DNA of 64,000 nt from Asticcacaulis sp. AC466 (GCF_000495815.1 NZ_AWGE01000005.1:1-64000); one strand, 5' to 3'. Positions 34,549 to 44,943 are shown, counted from the first letter of the stretch. Notes: generated by a model from the letters alone, not told the origin. Made by a program: numbers and translations.

Positions 34549-37500
34549 ATGGCAATATCATCCGTCGTCCCCCGTCCCCCTTTAAAGCCGATTATCGGCA
34601 ACCTGACCGAACTCGACGTCGATGCCCCTGTCCAAAGCCTGATGGCGTTGGCCAAAACCTATGGGCCGTTCTTTAAATTGACGATCTTCGGCCAGGATAT
34701 CTATGTGGCCGGTTCACAGGCGATCGTGAATGAGCTGTGCGACGAAGGCCGTTTCCACAAAGCCATTCATCCGCCGCTGGCGGAATTACGCTCAGCCGGC
34801 GGAGACGCCCTTTTCACTGCTCACGACGATGAGCCGAATTGGGGGAAGGCGCACCGCCTGCTCATGCCGGCCTTTGGCCCGATCGGCGTGCGGGGCATGT
34901 TCGATAAGATGCTGGATATCGCCGAACAGATGTTCGTGCGCTGGGAGCGTTTTGGCCCCAACGCCGCTATCGACGTCGCAGACAATATGACGCGCCTGAC
35001 CCTCGACACCATCGCTCTGTGCGGTTTCGACTATAGATTTAACAGCTTCTATCAAAACGAGATGCATCCCTTCGTTGCGGCCATGGTCGGCACGCTGTCG
35101 GAAGGCGGTCGCCGCGCCCGTCGTCCAGACATGATCAACTCCCTGCTCTGGTCGAAAAATCGCCAATATGAAGCGGATCAAGCCATATTGCGGGACGTCT
35201 CCCGGCAATTGATCGCGGAACGTCGCAAAGACCCGCTCGGGGCTGAAAAAGACGACCTTCTGAACATAATGCTGAACGGGGTTGATCCGGTATCCGGCGA
35301 GACGCTCAGTGATGAAAATATCGGCTATCAGATGGTCACCTTCCTGGTCGCCGGGCATGAGACGACCAGCGGCCTCCTGTCCTTTGCCACCTATCTGCTG
35401 CTTAAAAACCCGCACGTGTTGCAAAAGGCGCGAGCGGTCGTGGACGATGTGCTCGGCACCGACACGCCGCGCGTCGATCATCTGGGGCAGTTGCGCTATA
35501 TCGAGCAGATACTGATGGAAACGCTGCGCCTGTGGCCGACGGCGCCTGCCTTTGGTGTGCGTCCCCGCGAAGACACCCTTTTGGCCGGGCAATATGCCCT
35601 TTCAAAGCGGGATACTGTCATGATCCTGGCGCCGATCCTGCATCGCGACCCGGCCGTGTGGGAGGCGCCTGACGCTTTCCGCCCTGAACGCTTCTCTCCG
35701 GAGAATGCCGAAAAGCTGCCCCCCAATGCCTGGAAGCCGTTCGGCAATGGCATGCGCGCCTGCATCGGGCGTCCCTTCGCCATGCAGGAGGCTCTGCTCG
35801 TTCTGTCGATGATGCTGCAACGCTTCGATTTTGTGCTCGACAATCCTGCATATGCGCTGGAGGTCCATGAAACCCTGACCCTGAAGCCGCAGGGACTGAC
35901 CATCCGTGCCCGCGCCCGCGGTGATCGTAGCCCCCCTGTTCGTACGAACATTCCGCGTGCGCCGCAAAAACCGCTTACGCGGCCAACGGCCCAGGTGGCT
36001 CCGGGCGAAAAGGCCACGCCGCTGCTGATCCTGTATGGCAGCAATACGGGCTCGTCAGAGGCTTTCGCTCGTCGCATCGCAGGCGATGCTCCCGCCCAAG
36101 GCTATGTGCCACAGGTGGCGGCCATGGATGACTATGCCGGCCGACTGCCAGACCAGGGCGTCGTAATCGTTGTCACCGCCTCATACGAAGGCCAGCCGCC
36201 CGACAATGCCCGCCAGTTTGTCGCCTACGCCGAAAGCCTCTCGCCCGGTGCTCTGACAGGTTTGCGCTTCGCTGTGTTTGGATGTGGCAATCGCCAATGG
36301 GCGCGCACCTACCAGGCCATACCCAAGCGGGTGGACACGGCATTGGCGGCGGCGGGTGCCGAACCTATCAAGGAAAGAGGGGAAGCCGACTCCGGTGGTG
36401 ACTTTTTTGGCGCCTTTGACGCCTGGTACGCGACACTGTGGCAAGATATGTCCAAGGCGCTTGGCAAGCCCGCCATCGAAACGGGCGGCCTTGTGCCTCT
36501 GGCGATCGAGTTCGTCACGTCAGGCCGTGAAAACATCCTGCGTCTGGGCGACCTTAAGCCCGGCGTGATCGTGGATAATAGCGAACTGGTCGATATGACG
36601 GCGGCCGGTGCCAGGTCAAAACGCCATATTGAAATTCGCCTGCCTGATGGGATGTCATATCGCAGCGGCGACTATCTGGCGGTTCTGGCACGAAATCCCC
36701 AATCAAATGTCGAGCGCGCCTTACGCCGGTTTGGTCTGGCGGCGGACACACATCTGGTCGTCCGCAATGGTGGCTCGGCATCGAACACCCTGCCTACGGA
36801 CATACCGGTAAGCTGTGGTGACCTGTTGGCGCATTATGTTGAACTGAGCAGTCCCGCGACGCAAACTCAAGTCGCTCGGTTGGCCGCCGTCACGGCCTGT
36901 CCGCCGGAAAAGGCCGAGTTGCTACGTCTGTGCGGCGACGCCTACGGCGTCGAGGTCCTGGATCGGCGCGTCACCATGCTTGATCTGCTTGAACGGTTTC
37001 AGTCCGCGGGTTTGGAGTTTGCCGAATATCTCGCCATGTGTCCGCCCATGCGGGCGCGGCAATATTCCATTTCCTCTTCGCCGCTTTGGAAACCCGACCA
37101 TGTCACGCTTACGCTCGCCGTCGTCGATAGGCCGTCCTTGTCAGGTCAGGGGCGTCATCTGGGTATCGCGTCGACCTATCTGGCCAAACTCAAGCCCGGC
37201 GATCGCGTGTCCGTCGCTGTTCGTCCATCGAATACGCGCTTCCATCCGCCTGAAAACCCCGCGACGCCCATTATTATGATTTGTGCCGGTTCGGGCCTTG
37301 CCCCTTTCCGCGGCTTTCTTCAGGAACGGGCCCTGCAGAAGGCGGCCGGTCAAGCTGTCGGACCCGCTCTTCTCTTCTTTGGCATCGGTTCGCCCGATGT
37401 TGATTACCTCTACCGCGACCAACTGGAGGCCTGGCAACAGGCCGGTGTCGTCAGTGTGCGTCTGGCCTGCTCGGACATGCCAGAGACGGGGCCAAAGACG

Positions 37501-37743
37501 CGACCTGAGGCGCAATATGTGCAACATCGCCTATGGTCCGACCGGGCTGAGGTTGCCGATTTGTTTCGTCAGGGCGCCATTGTCTATGTCTGTGGAGACG
37601 GACGACGCATGGCGCCCGCTGTTCGCGAAACACTGATCGATATCTATCGAGACGCCACACATGCGGACGAAGAAGGGGCGCGCAAGTGGGCCGACAGGAT
37701 TGAGCACGAGAGAGGCCGATATATCTCGGATGTTTTTGCATAG
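34549..37743 (+). CDS. CYP102-type self-sufficient cytochrome P450 / NADPH-P450 reductase
   Basis: 1064 aa fusion like Bacillus P450 BM3, which hydroxylates fatty acids below the chain end. The heme domain (about 1-455) shows the oxygen-activating AGHETTS (268-274), an ExxR region and the heme loop PFGNGMRACIGRPF with Cys405. A linker leads to the FMN domain (LILYGSNTGSSEAF, about 492) and then FAD/NADPH domains (ARQYSISSSP about 833; ICAGSGLAPFRGF about 907). ATG 34549 has AAGG eight bases upstream; a GTG at 34540 is an alternative. A divergent TetR gene probably represses it. Substrate range is not predictable. Confidence 0.95.
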   Translation: MAISSVVPRPPLKPIIGNLTELDVDAPVQSLMALAKTYGPFFKLTIFGQDIYVAGSQAIVNELCDEGRFHKAIHPPLAELRSAGGDALFTAHDDEPNWGKAHRLLMPAFGPIGVRGMFDKMLDIAEQMFVRWERFGPNAAIDVADNMTRLTLDTIALCGFDYRFNSFYQNEMHPFVAAMVGTLSEGGRRARRPDMINSLLWSKNRQYEADQAILRDVSRQLIAERRKDPLGAEKDDLLNIMLNGVDPVSGETLSDENIGYQMVTFLVAGHETTSGLLSFATYLLLKNPHVLQKARAVVDDVLGTDTPRVDHLGQLRYIEQILMETLRLWPTAPAFGVRPREDTLLAGQYALSKRDTVMILAPILHRDPAVWEAPDAFRPERFSPENAEKLPPNAWKPFGNGMRACIGRPFAMQEALLVLSMMLQRFDFVLDNPAYALEVHETLTLKPQGLTIRARARGDRSPPVRTNIPRAPQKPLTRPTAQVAPGEKATPLLILYGSNTGSSEAFARRIAGDAPAQGYVPQVAAMDDYAGRLPDQGVVIVVTASYEGQPPDNARQFVAYAESLSPGALTGLRFAVFGCGNRQWARTYQAIPKRVDTALAAAGAEPIKERGEADSGGDFFGAFDAWYATLWQDMSKALGKPAIETGGLVPLAIEFVTSGRENILRLGDLKPGVIVDNSELVDMTAAGARSKRHIEIRLPDGMSYRSGDYLAVLARNPQSNVERALRRFGLAADTHLVVRNGGSASNTLPTDIPVSCGDLLAHYVELSSPATQTQVARLAAVTACPPEKAELLRLCGDAYGVEVLDRRVTMLDLLERFQSAGLEFAEYLAMCPPMRARQYSISSSPLWKPDHVTLTLAVVDRPSLSGQGRHLGIASTYLAKLKPGDRVSVAVRPSNTRFHPPENPATPIIMICAGSGLAPFRGFLQERALQKAAGQAVGPALLFFGIGSPDVDYLYRDQLEAWQQAGVVSVRLACSDMPETGPKTRPEAQYVQHRLWSDRAEVADLFRQGAIVYVCGDGRRMAPAVRETLIDIYRDATHADEEGARKWADRIEHERGRYISDVFA

Positions 37744-37764
37744 AGCGCAGCCATCGAACCCTGA

Positions 37765-39129
37765 CTATTTCAAGCGAAAATCACGAATATTAATCTTGTA
37801 GCGGTTGACCTTGTCGTAAAACGTTTTGCGCGGAAGCTTGAGGCGCTTCATCGCCTCCGCTGCGCTGCCCCGGCAACTCGACAAGGTTTCACGAAGCAGG
37901 GCCGCTTCGAAGGCGGCAACGCGCTCGGGCAGGCCCTGATCTGCATCGACCAAACCGGGTTCTGAGGCTGTCGCCACATCAAGACCCAAGGCGTATCGTT
38001 CGGCATATTGTTCCAGTTCGCGCACATTGCCGTACCAATCGTGCGCTTGCAGGTACCGCGCCACGTGCGCGGTAAGCGAGGGGACAGGGCGCTTAAGGCG
38101 AGAGGCGGCGGCAACGAGAAAATGCTGGAATAATAAGAGGATATCTTCTTTTCGGTTTCTGAGCGGCGGCACTTTGAGCGTCACACCGCTCAGGCGATAA
38201 TACAGGTCCGCCCGGAATGTGCCGGTGTCTACCGCCTGGCTGAGATCACTTCGGCTGGAGGCGATGATGCGTAGCTCGATGGGGCGCGGCTCATCGGAGC
38301 CCAGAACCCATAGTTCGCGTGCTTCGACCACACGCAAAAGCTTGGCCTGAAGTGGCAGGCTCAGACCTTCGATATCATCCAGGAACAGGGTGCCCTTCTG
38401 GGCCTTTTCGATTTTGCCCATGCTTTTTCGTGACAGCGCCGCCCCGGCGTCCAGCCGCGCGCCGGATTCGACGCCAAACAGTTCGGCGGCGAAGATCGCA
38501 TCGGGAAGCACCGCGCAATTGACATGTACGAACGGCTTGCCTCTTCGGTCGCTTTGGCGATGGATGGTGCGCGCCACCCGTTCCTTGCCGACACCGGTTT
38601 CGCCGGCAATCAGGATATCGACATCGGCCTCCGCTATTTGCGCGATCGTCTGGCGCAGGTGCTGCATGGCGGGGCTTTCGCCCAGGAGCCGGTCTTCGTC
38701 GTCTTGGGCGGCGGCGTAAAGCGCGCGGAGCTGCCGATTTTCAAGGGTGAGGCGACGCGCGTCAAGCGCCCGGCGCAGGGCGGCGGTCAGGGTATCCATC
38801 GCGAAGGGTTTGGTGAGAAAGTCGTAGGCGCCGTCCTTCAACGCCTTGACCGCCATGGGCACATCGCCATGACCGGTCATGAGAAGGACGGGAATGGCCT
38901 CGTCTATCGCCTTGATACGTTTGAAGACCTCAAACCCGTCCATGCCGGGCATGCGCACATCCGTAACGACGACGCCAGTGAACTCCGGGGTGAGCATCTT
39001 CAGGGCGTCGTGTCCCCCCGCAAAGGCGCGCGTGGCAAACCCGGCCAGTTCGAGACCCTGCACATGGGCGGCGCGCAGATCGTCGTCGTCGTCGATGAAT
39101 ACGATGGTTGCGGGCGAGGGGGCGTTCAT
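37765..39129 (-). CDS. dctD: DctD-like response regulator with degenerate sigma-54 contact loop
   Basis: 454 aa NtrC-type regulator. The receiver has FIDDDDDLR and the phosphoacceptor in VVTDVRMPG. The AAA+ domain has Walker A GETGVGKE and Walker B LFLDDIE, and a Fis-type helix-turn-helix closes the protein (LKLPRKTFYDKVNRY). The loop that normally reads GAFTGA and touches sigma-54 is here GARLDAGAA, so the usual Phe-Thr contact is missing. It overlaps dctB by 4 bp and stands divergent to dctA, the same plan as in rhizobia. It probably controls C4-dicarboxylate uptake, perhaps without sigma-54. Confidence 0.9.
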   Translation of the reverse strand: MNAPSPATIVFIDDDDDLRAAHVQGLELAGFATRAFAGGHDALKMLTPEFTGVVVTDVRMPGMDGFEVFKRIKAIDEAIPVLLMTGHGDVPMAVKALKDGAYDFLTKPFAMDTLTAALRRALDARRLTLENRQLRALYAAAQDDEDRLLGESPAMQHLRQTIAQIAEADVDILIAGETGVGKERVARTIHRQSDRRGKPFVHVNCAVLPDAIFAAELFGVESGARLDAGAALSRKSMGKIEKAQKGTLFLDDIEGLSLPLQAKLLRVVEARELWVLGSDEPRPIELRIIASSRSDLSQAVDTGTFRADLYYRLSGVTLKVPPLRNRKEDILLLFQHFLVAAASRLKRPVPSLTAHVARYLQAHDWYGNVRELEQYAERYALGLDVATASEPGLVDADQGLPERVAAFEAALLRETLSSCRGSAAEAMKRLKLPRKTFYDKVNRYKINIRDFRLK

Positions 39130-40829
39130 ATGGCCGCCTTCCGCAGCGAGACGATAAAGCGCGCGCCGTTCGCGACATCGATATCCGCCATCAGTTCCCC
39201 ACCGAAATCGGACACGATGTCACGTGCAATGACGAGGCCCAGCCCCAATCCCTTGGGCTTGGTGGTCTTAAAAGGAATGAACAGCGCCGTTTTTATGGCG
39301 TCCGGCAGCCCCTGACCATTATCTTCGACGATAAGGCGCACGACATCCGCCTCATCCTCCAGACGCAGGGTCACGGTGGGGTTAGCGGCGGTCTCGACCG
39401 CTTCAAAGGCGTTTTGCAACAGGTTGACGAGGACCTGCTCGAGCCGGACGCGCTCCCCCCATACTCTAAGGCCCGCATCGATCCTCGGCCGCTGAAAACG
39501 AACCTTGTGAGACTTAAGGCGGCTGTGCGTCAGAAGGATCGAGCCCTCGACCGCCTCACTGAGCGAGGTCGGCTGGCTTTCGCCCGTCGCCTTCCGGGAG
39601 AAGGCGCGTAACTCACCGGTGATATGACCGATGCGATCGCTCATGCGCACGATGGTTTCAAGGTTCGCCTTGATCCCGGCGGGTTTCAGACCGCTCAGGG
39701 CGTTATCGGCAAGAACACGAATCGTCGCCAGTGGCTGATTGATTTCATGCGCCACGCCGGCGGTGATCTGGCCGAGTTGCGCCAGCTTGTTGGCCTGGAC
39801 CAGATCGGCCTGCAAGGCGTTGAGCCGCGCCTGGGCGTTGCGCCGCTCCTCTATCTCCTCGGACAGTTTGTCATTGGCGTAGCGCAGGGCATGGGTGCGC
39901 TCGCCGACATCGCGCTCCAGGCGTGTGAGATAGGCCTGATCCGACTGTGCCTTTAGCCGCAGGTTCTCACGCCGCCGCAGGGTCCACAGGATCGCACCGG
40001 CGAGTAAAACTTCCAGAAGCAGCAGAATGGCCGATGCCGCCAGACCGGCCGTGCGGGCCGCCTCTGCAGATCGGTACACATGAAGTTGCCACCCGCCCAT
40101 ACCTTTGATGTCCAGGGCTTGACTGACTTGGTCACGCCCCGCGACCGGCGGGCTTTTGAAACGCCAAACGTCATGCGCCGTGACGATGACCTTGTGGTCG
40201 CTATCGGTCACGAAGGCCGTATCTTTCAGACGGCTCCAGTCAGCCTCAAGAGGATCAAACTCAAGCTTGACCACAACGACACCGATGACACGGCGGTCCG
40301 CCACAACGCTGTGCGACAGGAACAGACCCGGACGATGGCTGACCGTACCCAACGCAAATTCGGCCGCTTCTGTCTGCCGGATGGCGTCGGTGAAATAGCG
40401 ACGAAAGCCGTAGGATGAGCCGACAAAACTTTCGGGCTGGGTCCAGTTGCTGGCGGCGACCGCCACTCCGTTCTTGTCGAGCAGATAGATGACGGCGCCA
40501 TGCGTTTCGTGACGCAGGTTTTCAAGCTTGGCTGAGATGTTGTTAAGCCGCGTCGGATCCGAGGACACAAGGGCCGCCTGAACGTCACTGTCGGCGGCAA
40601 GGACGGCGGGGACGGCCCGCTGTTTGTCAATCTCACTTTGCAACGCTGACGCTCTGAGCTGCGCCGATGTATGTACGTCCTGCTTCAGACCATCCAGCGC
40701 CTGATTATAAACGAGATAGAAGGTGGCGACGACAAGGCTTAAGCCCACCACAACAGCGAGCGCCGAAAGCATCATGGCCCGTCGCGACAGACGCGCGAAC
40801 GCTGCGAAGACAAATGGAGACTCGATCAT
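39126..40829 (-). CDS. dctB: DctB-like C4-dicarboxylate sensor histidine kinase
   Basis: 567 aa membrane kinase. A first membrane segment (about 17-38), a periplasmic double-PAS-size sensor of about 225 residues and a second membrane segment (about 261-280) are followed by a coiled coil, a HisKA domain with His in [20 protein letters not shown], and the HATPase with [16 protein letters not shown] and KGLGLGL. Rhizobial DctB binds succinate in the periplasm and phosphorylates DctD. The stop overlaps the dctD start (ATGA), and dctA is divergent, which supports the name. Confidence 0.92.
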   Translation of the reverse strand: MIESPFVFAAFARLSRRAMMLSALAVVVGLSLVVATFYLVYNQALDGLKQDVHTSAQLRASALQSEIDKQRAVPAVLAADSDVQAALVSSDPTRLNNISAKLENLRHETHGAVIYLLDKNGVAVAASNWTQPESFVGSSYGFRRYFTDAIRQTEAAEFALGTVSHRPGLFLSHSVVADRRVIGVVVVKLEFDPLEADWSRLKDTAFVTDSDHKVIVTAHDVWRFKSPPVAGRDQVSQALDIKGMGGWQLHVYRSAEAARTAGLAASAILLLLEVLLAGAILWTLRRRENLRLKAQSDQAYLTRLERDVGERTHALRYANDKLSEEIEERRNAQARLNALQADLVQANKLAQLGQITAGVAHEINQPLATIRVLADNALSGLKPAGIKANLETIVRMSDRIGHITGELRAFSRKATGESQPTSLSEAVEGSILLTHSRLKSHKVRFQRPRIDAGLRVWGERVRLEQVLVNLLQNAFEAVETAANPTVTLRLEDEADVVRLIVEDNGQGLPDAIKTALFIPFKTTKPKGLGLGLVIARDIVSDFGGELMADIDVANGARFIVSLRKAAI

Positions 40830-40844
40830 GCCAGCAACTCGGCC

Positions 40845-40862
40845 TGTGTGAAAATCCGCACA
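40845..40862. promoter_or_regulatory. Candidate DctD-type operator between dctB and dctA
   Basis: Dyad TGTGTG-N6-CGCACA, five of six bases matching between arms, 16 bp behind the dctB start and about 225 bp before dctA. Enhancer-type sites of NtrC-family regulators have this size and distance. No convincing sigma-54 promoter (TGGC-N8-TTGC) was found between here and dctA. Confidence 0.45.
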
Positions 40863-41087
40863 ATTAAGGCATGTGGCTGTGTGGATATCAATACAAATAT
40901 GCGCGACCCTTTTAAGGGCGTCGAAATTATCTATATAAAATCAACATATTATGTCTTTCAAAAATTCCTTTGTGTTTATATTCCTTTGCCGCAAATACTC
41001 ATTTCAGAGGCGCAGTCAAAAAGGCGCCAGGCGAGGAAACGCGGTAACACCCCATCGGGACTTACAGCTCAGCAACAGGAGACAGGC

Positions 41088-42458
41088 ATGGCCTATAGTT
41101 CATCCGTATCGGCGCCCGGTGAGGCGGCCAAGAAGGGCAAGTGGTACAGCCATCTTTATCTACAGGTCATCGTAGCCATCACAGCCGGCGCCCTGATTGG
41201 CCATTTTTATCCGCAGACCGGTGAGGCGCTGAAGCCGCTGGGGGACGGCTTCATCAAGCTCGTCAAAATGATCATCTCCCCGGTGATCTTCCTGACCATA
41301 GTAACGGGCATAGCCGGCATGGGCAGCCTCAAGGGCGTGGGCAATGTGACCTGGAAAGCGTTCACCTATTTCTTCACTTTTTCGACCCTGGCCCTGATTG
41401 TCGGCCTGATTGTCGCCAATGTGGTCCAGCCGGGCCACGGCATGAATATCGACCCCAACACTCTGCACAACGAGAAGGTGGCCGAATATGCTGCCAAGGC
41501 GCATGAGAGCACGATTACGGGCTTTCTGATGGGGATCATTCCGGACACTTTCGTGTCGGCGTTCACCCAGGGCAATATCCTGCAGGTGCTCTTCGTCGCC
41601 ATTCTCTTCGGCATCTCACTGATCCTGATCGGCGATACGGCCAAGCCGGTGGTTAGCCTTCTGGAATCGGTCAGCCACGCAATCTTTCGCATGGTGAACA
41701 TCCTGATGAAGGCGGCCCCCATTGGTGCCTTTGGCGCCTTCGCCTTCACCATCGGCAAATATGGTATTGCCTCGGTCGTGAACCTGGCGGCGCTGGTCGG
41801 CACGTTTTATTTTACCTCGGCTCTGTTCATCATCGTGGTGCTAGGCGCCGTCGCCGCCTTCAACGGCTTTTCGATCTTCAAGCTGATCGCCTATCTCAAG
41901 GCCGAACTGCTGCTGGTGCTGGGCACGTCGTCGTCGGAATCGGCCCTGCCCAGCCTGATGGAGAAGATGGAAAAAGCGGGCTGCGCCCGGCCGGTCGTCG
42001 GCCTGGTCGTGCCGACCGGCTATTCCTTCAACCTCGATGGCACCAATATCTACATGACATTGGCGGCCCTGTTCATCGCTCAGGCCACCAATATCCACCT
42101 GACCCTTGAACAACAGCTTCTGCTTCTGTCTGTCGCCATGTTGTCCTCTAAGGGCGCGGCCGGTGTTACCGGCGCCGGCTTCATCACCCTGGCCGCCACT
42201 TTGTCGGTGGTGCCCACCGTTCCGGTGGCGGGCATGGCGATCATCCTCGGCGTCGATCGCTTCATGTCGGAATGCCGATCGATCACCAACTTCATCGGTA
42301 ATGCCGTGGCGACCGTCGTCGTCAGCCGCTGGGAAAAGGCCATCGACATGGATGTCTTCAAAGCCGCGCTCAATGGCAAGCCGCGCACCATTCAGCCGGT
42401 TACCCAGGTCACCACTCTCACGCCCGGCCTCCAGGCCGGTGAGCAGAGCGCCGACTAG
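41088..42458 (+). CDS. dctA: C4-dicarboxylate/cation symporter DctA
   Basis: 456 aa member of the DAACS family that imports succinate, fumarate and malate with cations. Multiple membrane segments are seen from [19 protein letters not shown] on. The conserved serine-rich hairpin [13 protein letters not shown] and the motif [16 protein letters not shown] identify DctA. The open frame begins at 40848, but the first 80 codons lie in AT-rich promoter DNA; the ATG at 41088 has AGGAG nine bases upstream and gives the normal length. A terminator follows, then an outer-membrane protein gene. Confidence 0.95.
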   Translation: MAYSSSVSAPGEAAKKGKWYSHLYLQVIVAITAGALIGHFYPQTGEALKPLGDGFIKLVKMIISPVIFLTIVTGIAGMGSLKGVGNVTWKAFTYFFTFSTLALIVGLIVANVVQPGHGMNIDPNTLHNEKVAEYAAKAHESTITGFLMGIIPDTFVSAFTQGNILQVLFVAILFGISLILIGDTAKPVVSLLESVSHAIFRMVNILMKAAPIGAFGAFAFTIGKYGIASVVNLAALVGTFYFTSALFIIVVLGAVAAFNGFSIFKLIAYLKAELLLVLGTSSSESALPSLMEKMEKAGCARPVVGLVVPTGYSFNLDGTNIYMTLAALFIAQATNIHLTLEQQLLLLSVAMLSSKGAAGVTGAGFITLAATLSVVPTVPVAGMAIILGVDRFMSECRSITNFIGNAVATVVVSRWEKAIDMDVFKAALNGKPRTIQPVTQVTTLTPGLQAGEQSAD

Positions 42459-42479
42459 ACCGGCAAGCCTCTGACGACC

Positions 42480-42521
42480 AAGCCCCGCCGATTTCGCCAC
42501 ATAACTCGGCGGGGCTTTCTT
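42480..42521 (+). terminator. Intrinsic terminator after dctA
   Basis: Perfect 12-bp stem AAGCCCCGCCGA (42480-42491) and TCGGCGGGGCTT (42506-42517) followed by TTCTT. It stands only 36 bp before the next gene, so that gene needs read-through or a compact promoter downstream. Confidence 0.85.
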
Positions 42522-42556
42522 ACCTGAAAACAAAACACACAGCCCACGGAGACGAC

Positions 42557-43261
42557 ATGTCGTACACCGAACCCCTTCGCTTGGCCGGAATTCTGGCCGT
42601 CACCCTCTGCGCAGCGTCGGCTCCGGCCTATGCCGAAGCGGTCGAACCTAAGCTGTCCGGCCAAATCACCCTTCTGTCCGACGGCATTTATCGCGGTGTC
42701 AGCCAGACGGACGGACAGCCGCAATATATTGCCGGTTTGCAGCTCGCCTACGGCAAGATCTTCGTCGGCACCCTGTTTAAATCCATGCGCGATCGCACGA
42801 CCGGCGTCGACAACCAGACCCAGGCCCTGATCGGCTACAAGACCGCTTTCAAGGGATATGACGTTACGGCGCGTGCCATGTACAAGCAATATAATGGTAC
42901 CAAGCCCGGCATCGACAACGCCTTCATGGAATATGACGTCAATATAGCGCGAAAATTGGCGCCCAACACGACGGCGCGCCTAAACCTGGCTTATAGCCCC
43001 GACAATTACGGTAAGGCCAAGGAAGCCACTTACGCCGAAGTTGCGCTTGAGCAAAAGGTTTTGCCCAACTTTAGTTTGCAAGCCGGCACGGGCTTTCGGC
43101 ATAATTCGGGCAGCGTCGATTACAGCACCGTCCTGTTCGGTGCGACCTACACGACCAAGCACAAACAAAGTGTATCGCTGACCTTCACAAACACGGATCG
43201 TGGCGCGCTTGGCGACAAGTATGGCGACAGTCTTTTCCTAACGGTTTCGCAAAAGTACTGA
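42557..43261 (+). CDS. TorF-family outer-membrane protein
   Basis: 234 aa small beta-barrel. It has a signal peptide (about 1-27, cleavage near PAYAEA), then the family's typical opening LSGQITLLSDGIYRGVSQTD and alternating polar/hydrophobic strands, ending in the aromatic VSQKY expected for barrel assembly. Proteins of this family are annotated as TorF putative porins, and their cargo is mostly unknown. Position directly after dctA with GGAG before the ATG suggests a passage for dicarboxylates across the outer membrane. The intervening terminator means it may be expressed at a lower level than dctA. Confidence 0.82.
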   Translation: MSYTEPLRLAGILAVTLCAASAPAYAEAVEPKLSGQITLLSDGIYRGVSQTDGQPQYIAGLQLAYGKIFVGTLFKSMRDRTTGVDNQTQALIGYKTAFKGYDVTARAMYKQYNGTKPGIDNAFMEYDVNIARKLAPNTTARLNLAYSPDNYGKAKEATYAEVALEQKVLPNFSLQAGTGFRHNSGSVDYSTVLFGATYTTKHKQSVSLTFTNTDRGALGDKYGDSLFLTVSQKY

Positions 43262-43324
43262 GCTGTGGTCGAGATCTATTGAGGCTAGCCGTTGGCACGC
43301 GCGTTGGTAAGAAGAGTAGGAGAC

Positions 43325-44833
43325 CTATTGGGCCGTGGAGCAATATTTCGCGATATAGTTATGGTGACTCGGCATCGTCTTAACGGCCGCGGCTTGCACC
43401 GATGCGATGTGCTCCATGTGCTTTTGCGCTTGTTCTGGGGATACACCCTCAGCGAGCGGGTCGTAAGCCTGCGGCACCAAACCTTGCCCGTCCATGACCG
43501 CAAGCCAACTGGTTTTGGAGAACAGGTCATCGGATTCGCGAAAGACACGTCCGGAATGGCGGTAAATGTCTATCCGTTCAGCGAGCGTATCCGGAATCGA
43601 CATATTCGCAAGGGATCGCCAGTACTGGGTGTCACGTCTTTCCGTGGCGTGAAAATGCAGAATGATGAAGTCGCGAATGCTGTCATATTCGGTGGTCATC
43701 AGGCGGTTGTAGCGCCGAATGTCCGCGGGGTCGCAGCTTCGATTGGGTAGCATCTCCAACAGGCGCGCAATACCGGCTTGCACAAGATGGATGCTGGTGG
43801 ATTCCAACGGTTCCATAAAGCCGCTCGCCAGGCCGAGCGCCAGGCAGTTTTTAATCCAAAATGCACGTTGACGGCCGGTGCGAAATTTGATCACGCGGGG
43901 CTCCGCAAGAAGATCGCCGGCTATATTTGTGGTGAGAAGATCCTGGGCGGCCTGGTCGGAGCTGTGTGCGCTGGAATAGACATATCCATTTCCCGTGCGA
44001 TGTTGCAGCGGTATGCGCCATTGCCAACCGGCCGTACGCGATGTCGATGTGGTAAAGGGCGTCGGCGGCGCCATGTTTGCTGAAGGGGCCGCAACCGCCC
44101 GATCATTGGGTAGCCAATGGTTCCAGTCCTCAAATTTCGCGCCCATAACCCCGCCAATGAGCAGGGCGTGAAACCCGGAACAGTCGATGAAGAAATCCGC
44201 TTCGATGCGACGGCCATCCTGGGTGGTAACCGCTTCAATGAACCCGTCGTCTGGTCGTTGTGAGGTATGGGCAATACGACCTTCTATCCGCGTCACGCCG
44301 GCCGCCTCAGCGTATTTACGCAAGAACCGGGCATAGAGCGTGGCGTCGAAGTGATAGGCATAGGCCAGGTGCGCTAAGGGACCGCCGGCCCCGGCCGGTC
44401 GCATGAAACGCCCCATAGCGGCGGCTCTGGCGCAGACGGAGAAGTCGTTTAACGGACGCGGCGTACCCAAGTGGCGGCTGCGCTGCCACAGAGCTTCAAA
44501 AGGTACGGCTCCGGCATCGACACCATAAATTCCGAACGGGTGAAAATACCGATGTCCAATGCGCAACCAATCGACAAACTCAATGCCAAGTTTGAAGGTC
44601 GCCTGCGTCTCTTTCATGAACTCGACTTCATTGATGCCGAGCAAGGCGTTGAAAGCCAGAATGGGCGGTATTGTCGCTTCGCCGACCCCGACCGTGCCGA
44701 TTTCCTCGGATTCAATAAGGGTGATGGCGGGCCCGGACTTTCCCAAGACCTTGGAAAGTGCATTTGCCACCATCCATCCGGCCGTTCCCCCGCCCACTAT
44801 GACGATTTTTCTCAGGGGACCCGTCGTGGTCAT
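43325..44833 (-). CDS. Flavin-dependent tryptophan halogenase homologue 1
   Basis: 502 aa. FAD loop IVGGGTAGWMVA, the halogenase signature in GWQWRIPLQH (WxWxIP) and the EPLESTS segment with the catalytic Glu are all present; the Lys in ATFKLGIEFVDW aligns with catalytic Lys79 of PrnA. Such enzymes halogenate tryptophan-like aromatics with reduced FAD, chloride or bromide and oxygen. The ATG at 44833 is chosen (GGA upstream, length equals the second homologue); the longer frame to 44956 crosses the receptor's terminator. It lies directly behind a TonB receptor gene in the same direction. No biosynthetic cluster is nearby, so the substrate is unknown. Confidence 0.9.
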   Translation of the reverse strand: MTTTGPLRKIVIVGGGTAGWMVANALSKVLGKSGPAITLIESEEIGTVGVGEATIPPILAFNALLGINEVEFMKETQATFKLGIEFVDWLRIGHRYFHPFGIYGVDAGAVPFEALWQRSRHLGTPRPLNDFSVCARAAAMGRFMRPAGAGGPLAHLAYAYHFDATLYARFLRKYAEAAGVTRIEGRIAHTSQRPDDGFIEAVTTQDGRRIEADFFIDCSGFHALLIGGVMGAKFEDWNHWLPNDRAVAAPSANMAPPTPFTTSTSRTAGWQWRIPLQHRTGNGYVYSSAHSSDQAAQDLLTTNIAGDLLAEPRVIKFRTGRQRAFWIKNCLALGLASGFMEPLESTSIHLVQAGIARLLEMLPNRSCDPADIRRYNRLMTTEYDSIRDFIILHFHATERRDTQYWRSLANMSIPDTLAERIDIYRHSGRVFRESDDLFSKTSWLAVMDGQGLVPQAYDPLAEGVSPEQAQKHMEHIASVQAAAVKTMPSHHNYIAKYCSTAQ

Positions 44834-44904
44834 TTCGATTCCGTTCAAAACAAAGAATGCGTCGCGGTGACCAGATTTCGGCGTTGTCATCGCCGTGTCA
44901 AGTC

Positions 44905-44943
44905 GAAGAAAAAAGCCGGCGCCGTCTAAAAGGCGGCGCCGGC
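44905..44943 (-). terminator. Intrinsic terminator after TonB receptor 2
   Basis: Perfect 10-bp stem (44915-44924 with 44934-44943, GCCGGCGCCG/CGGCGCCGGC). On the minus strand it runs into TTTTTTCTTC. It ends the receptor transcript 24 bp after its stop, so the halogenase gene behind it is reached only by read-through or from its own promoter. Confidence 0.85.

Noticed and set aside
40848-41087. 80-codon N-terminal extension of dctA
   Set aside because: AT-rich promoter DNA containing the DctD-type dyad; the ATG at 41088 has a strong ribosome-binding site and gives normal DctA length.
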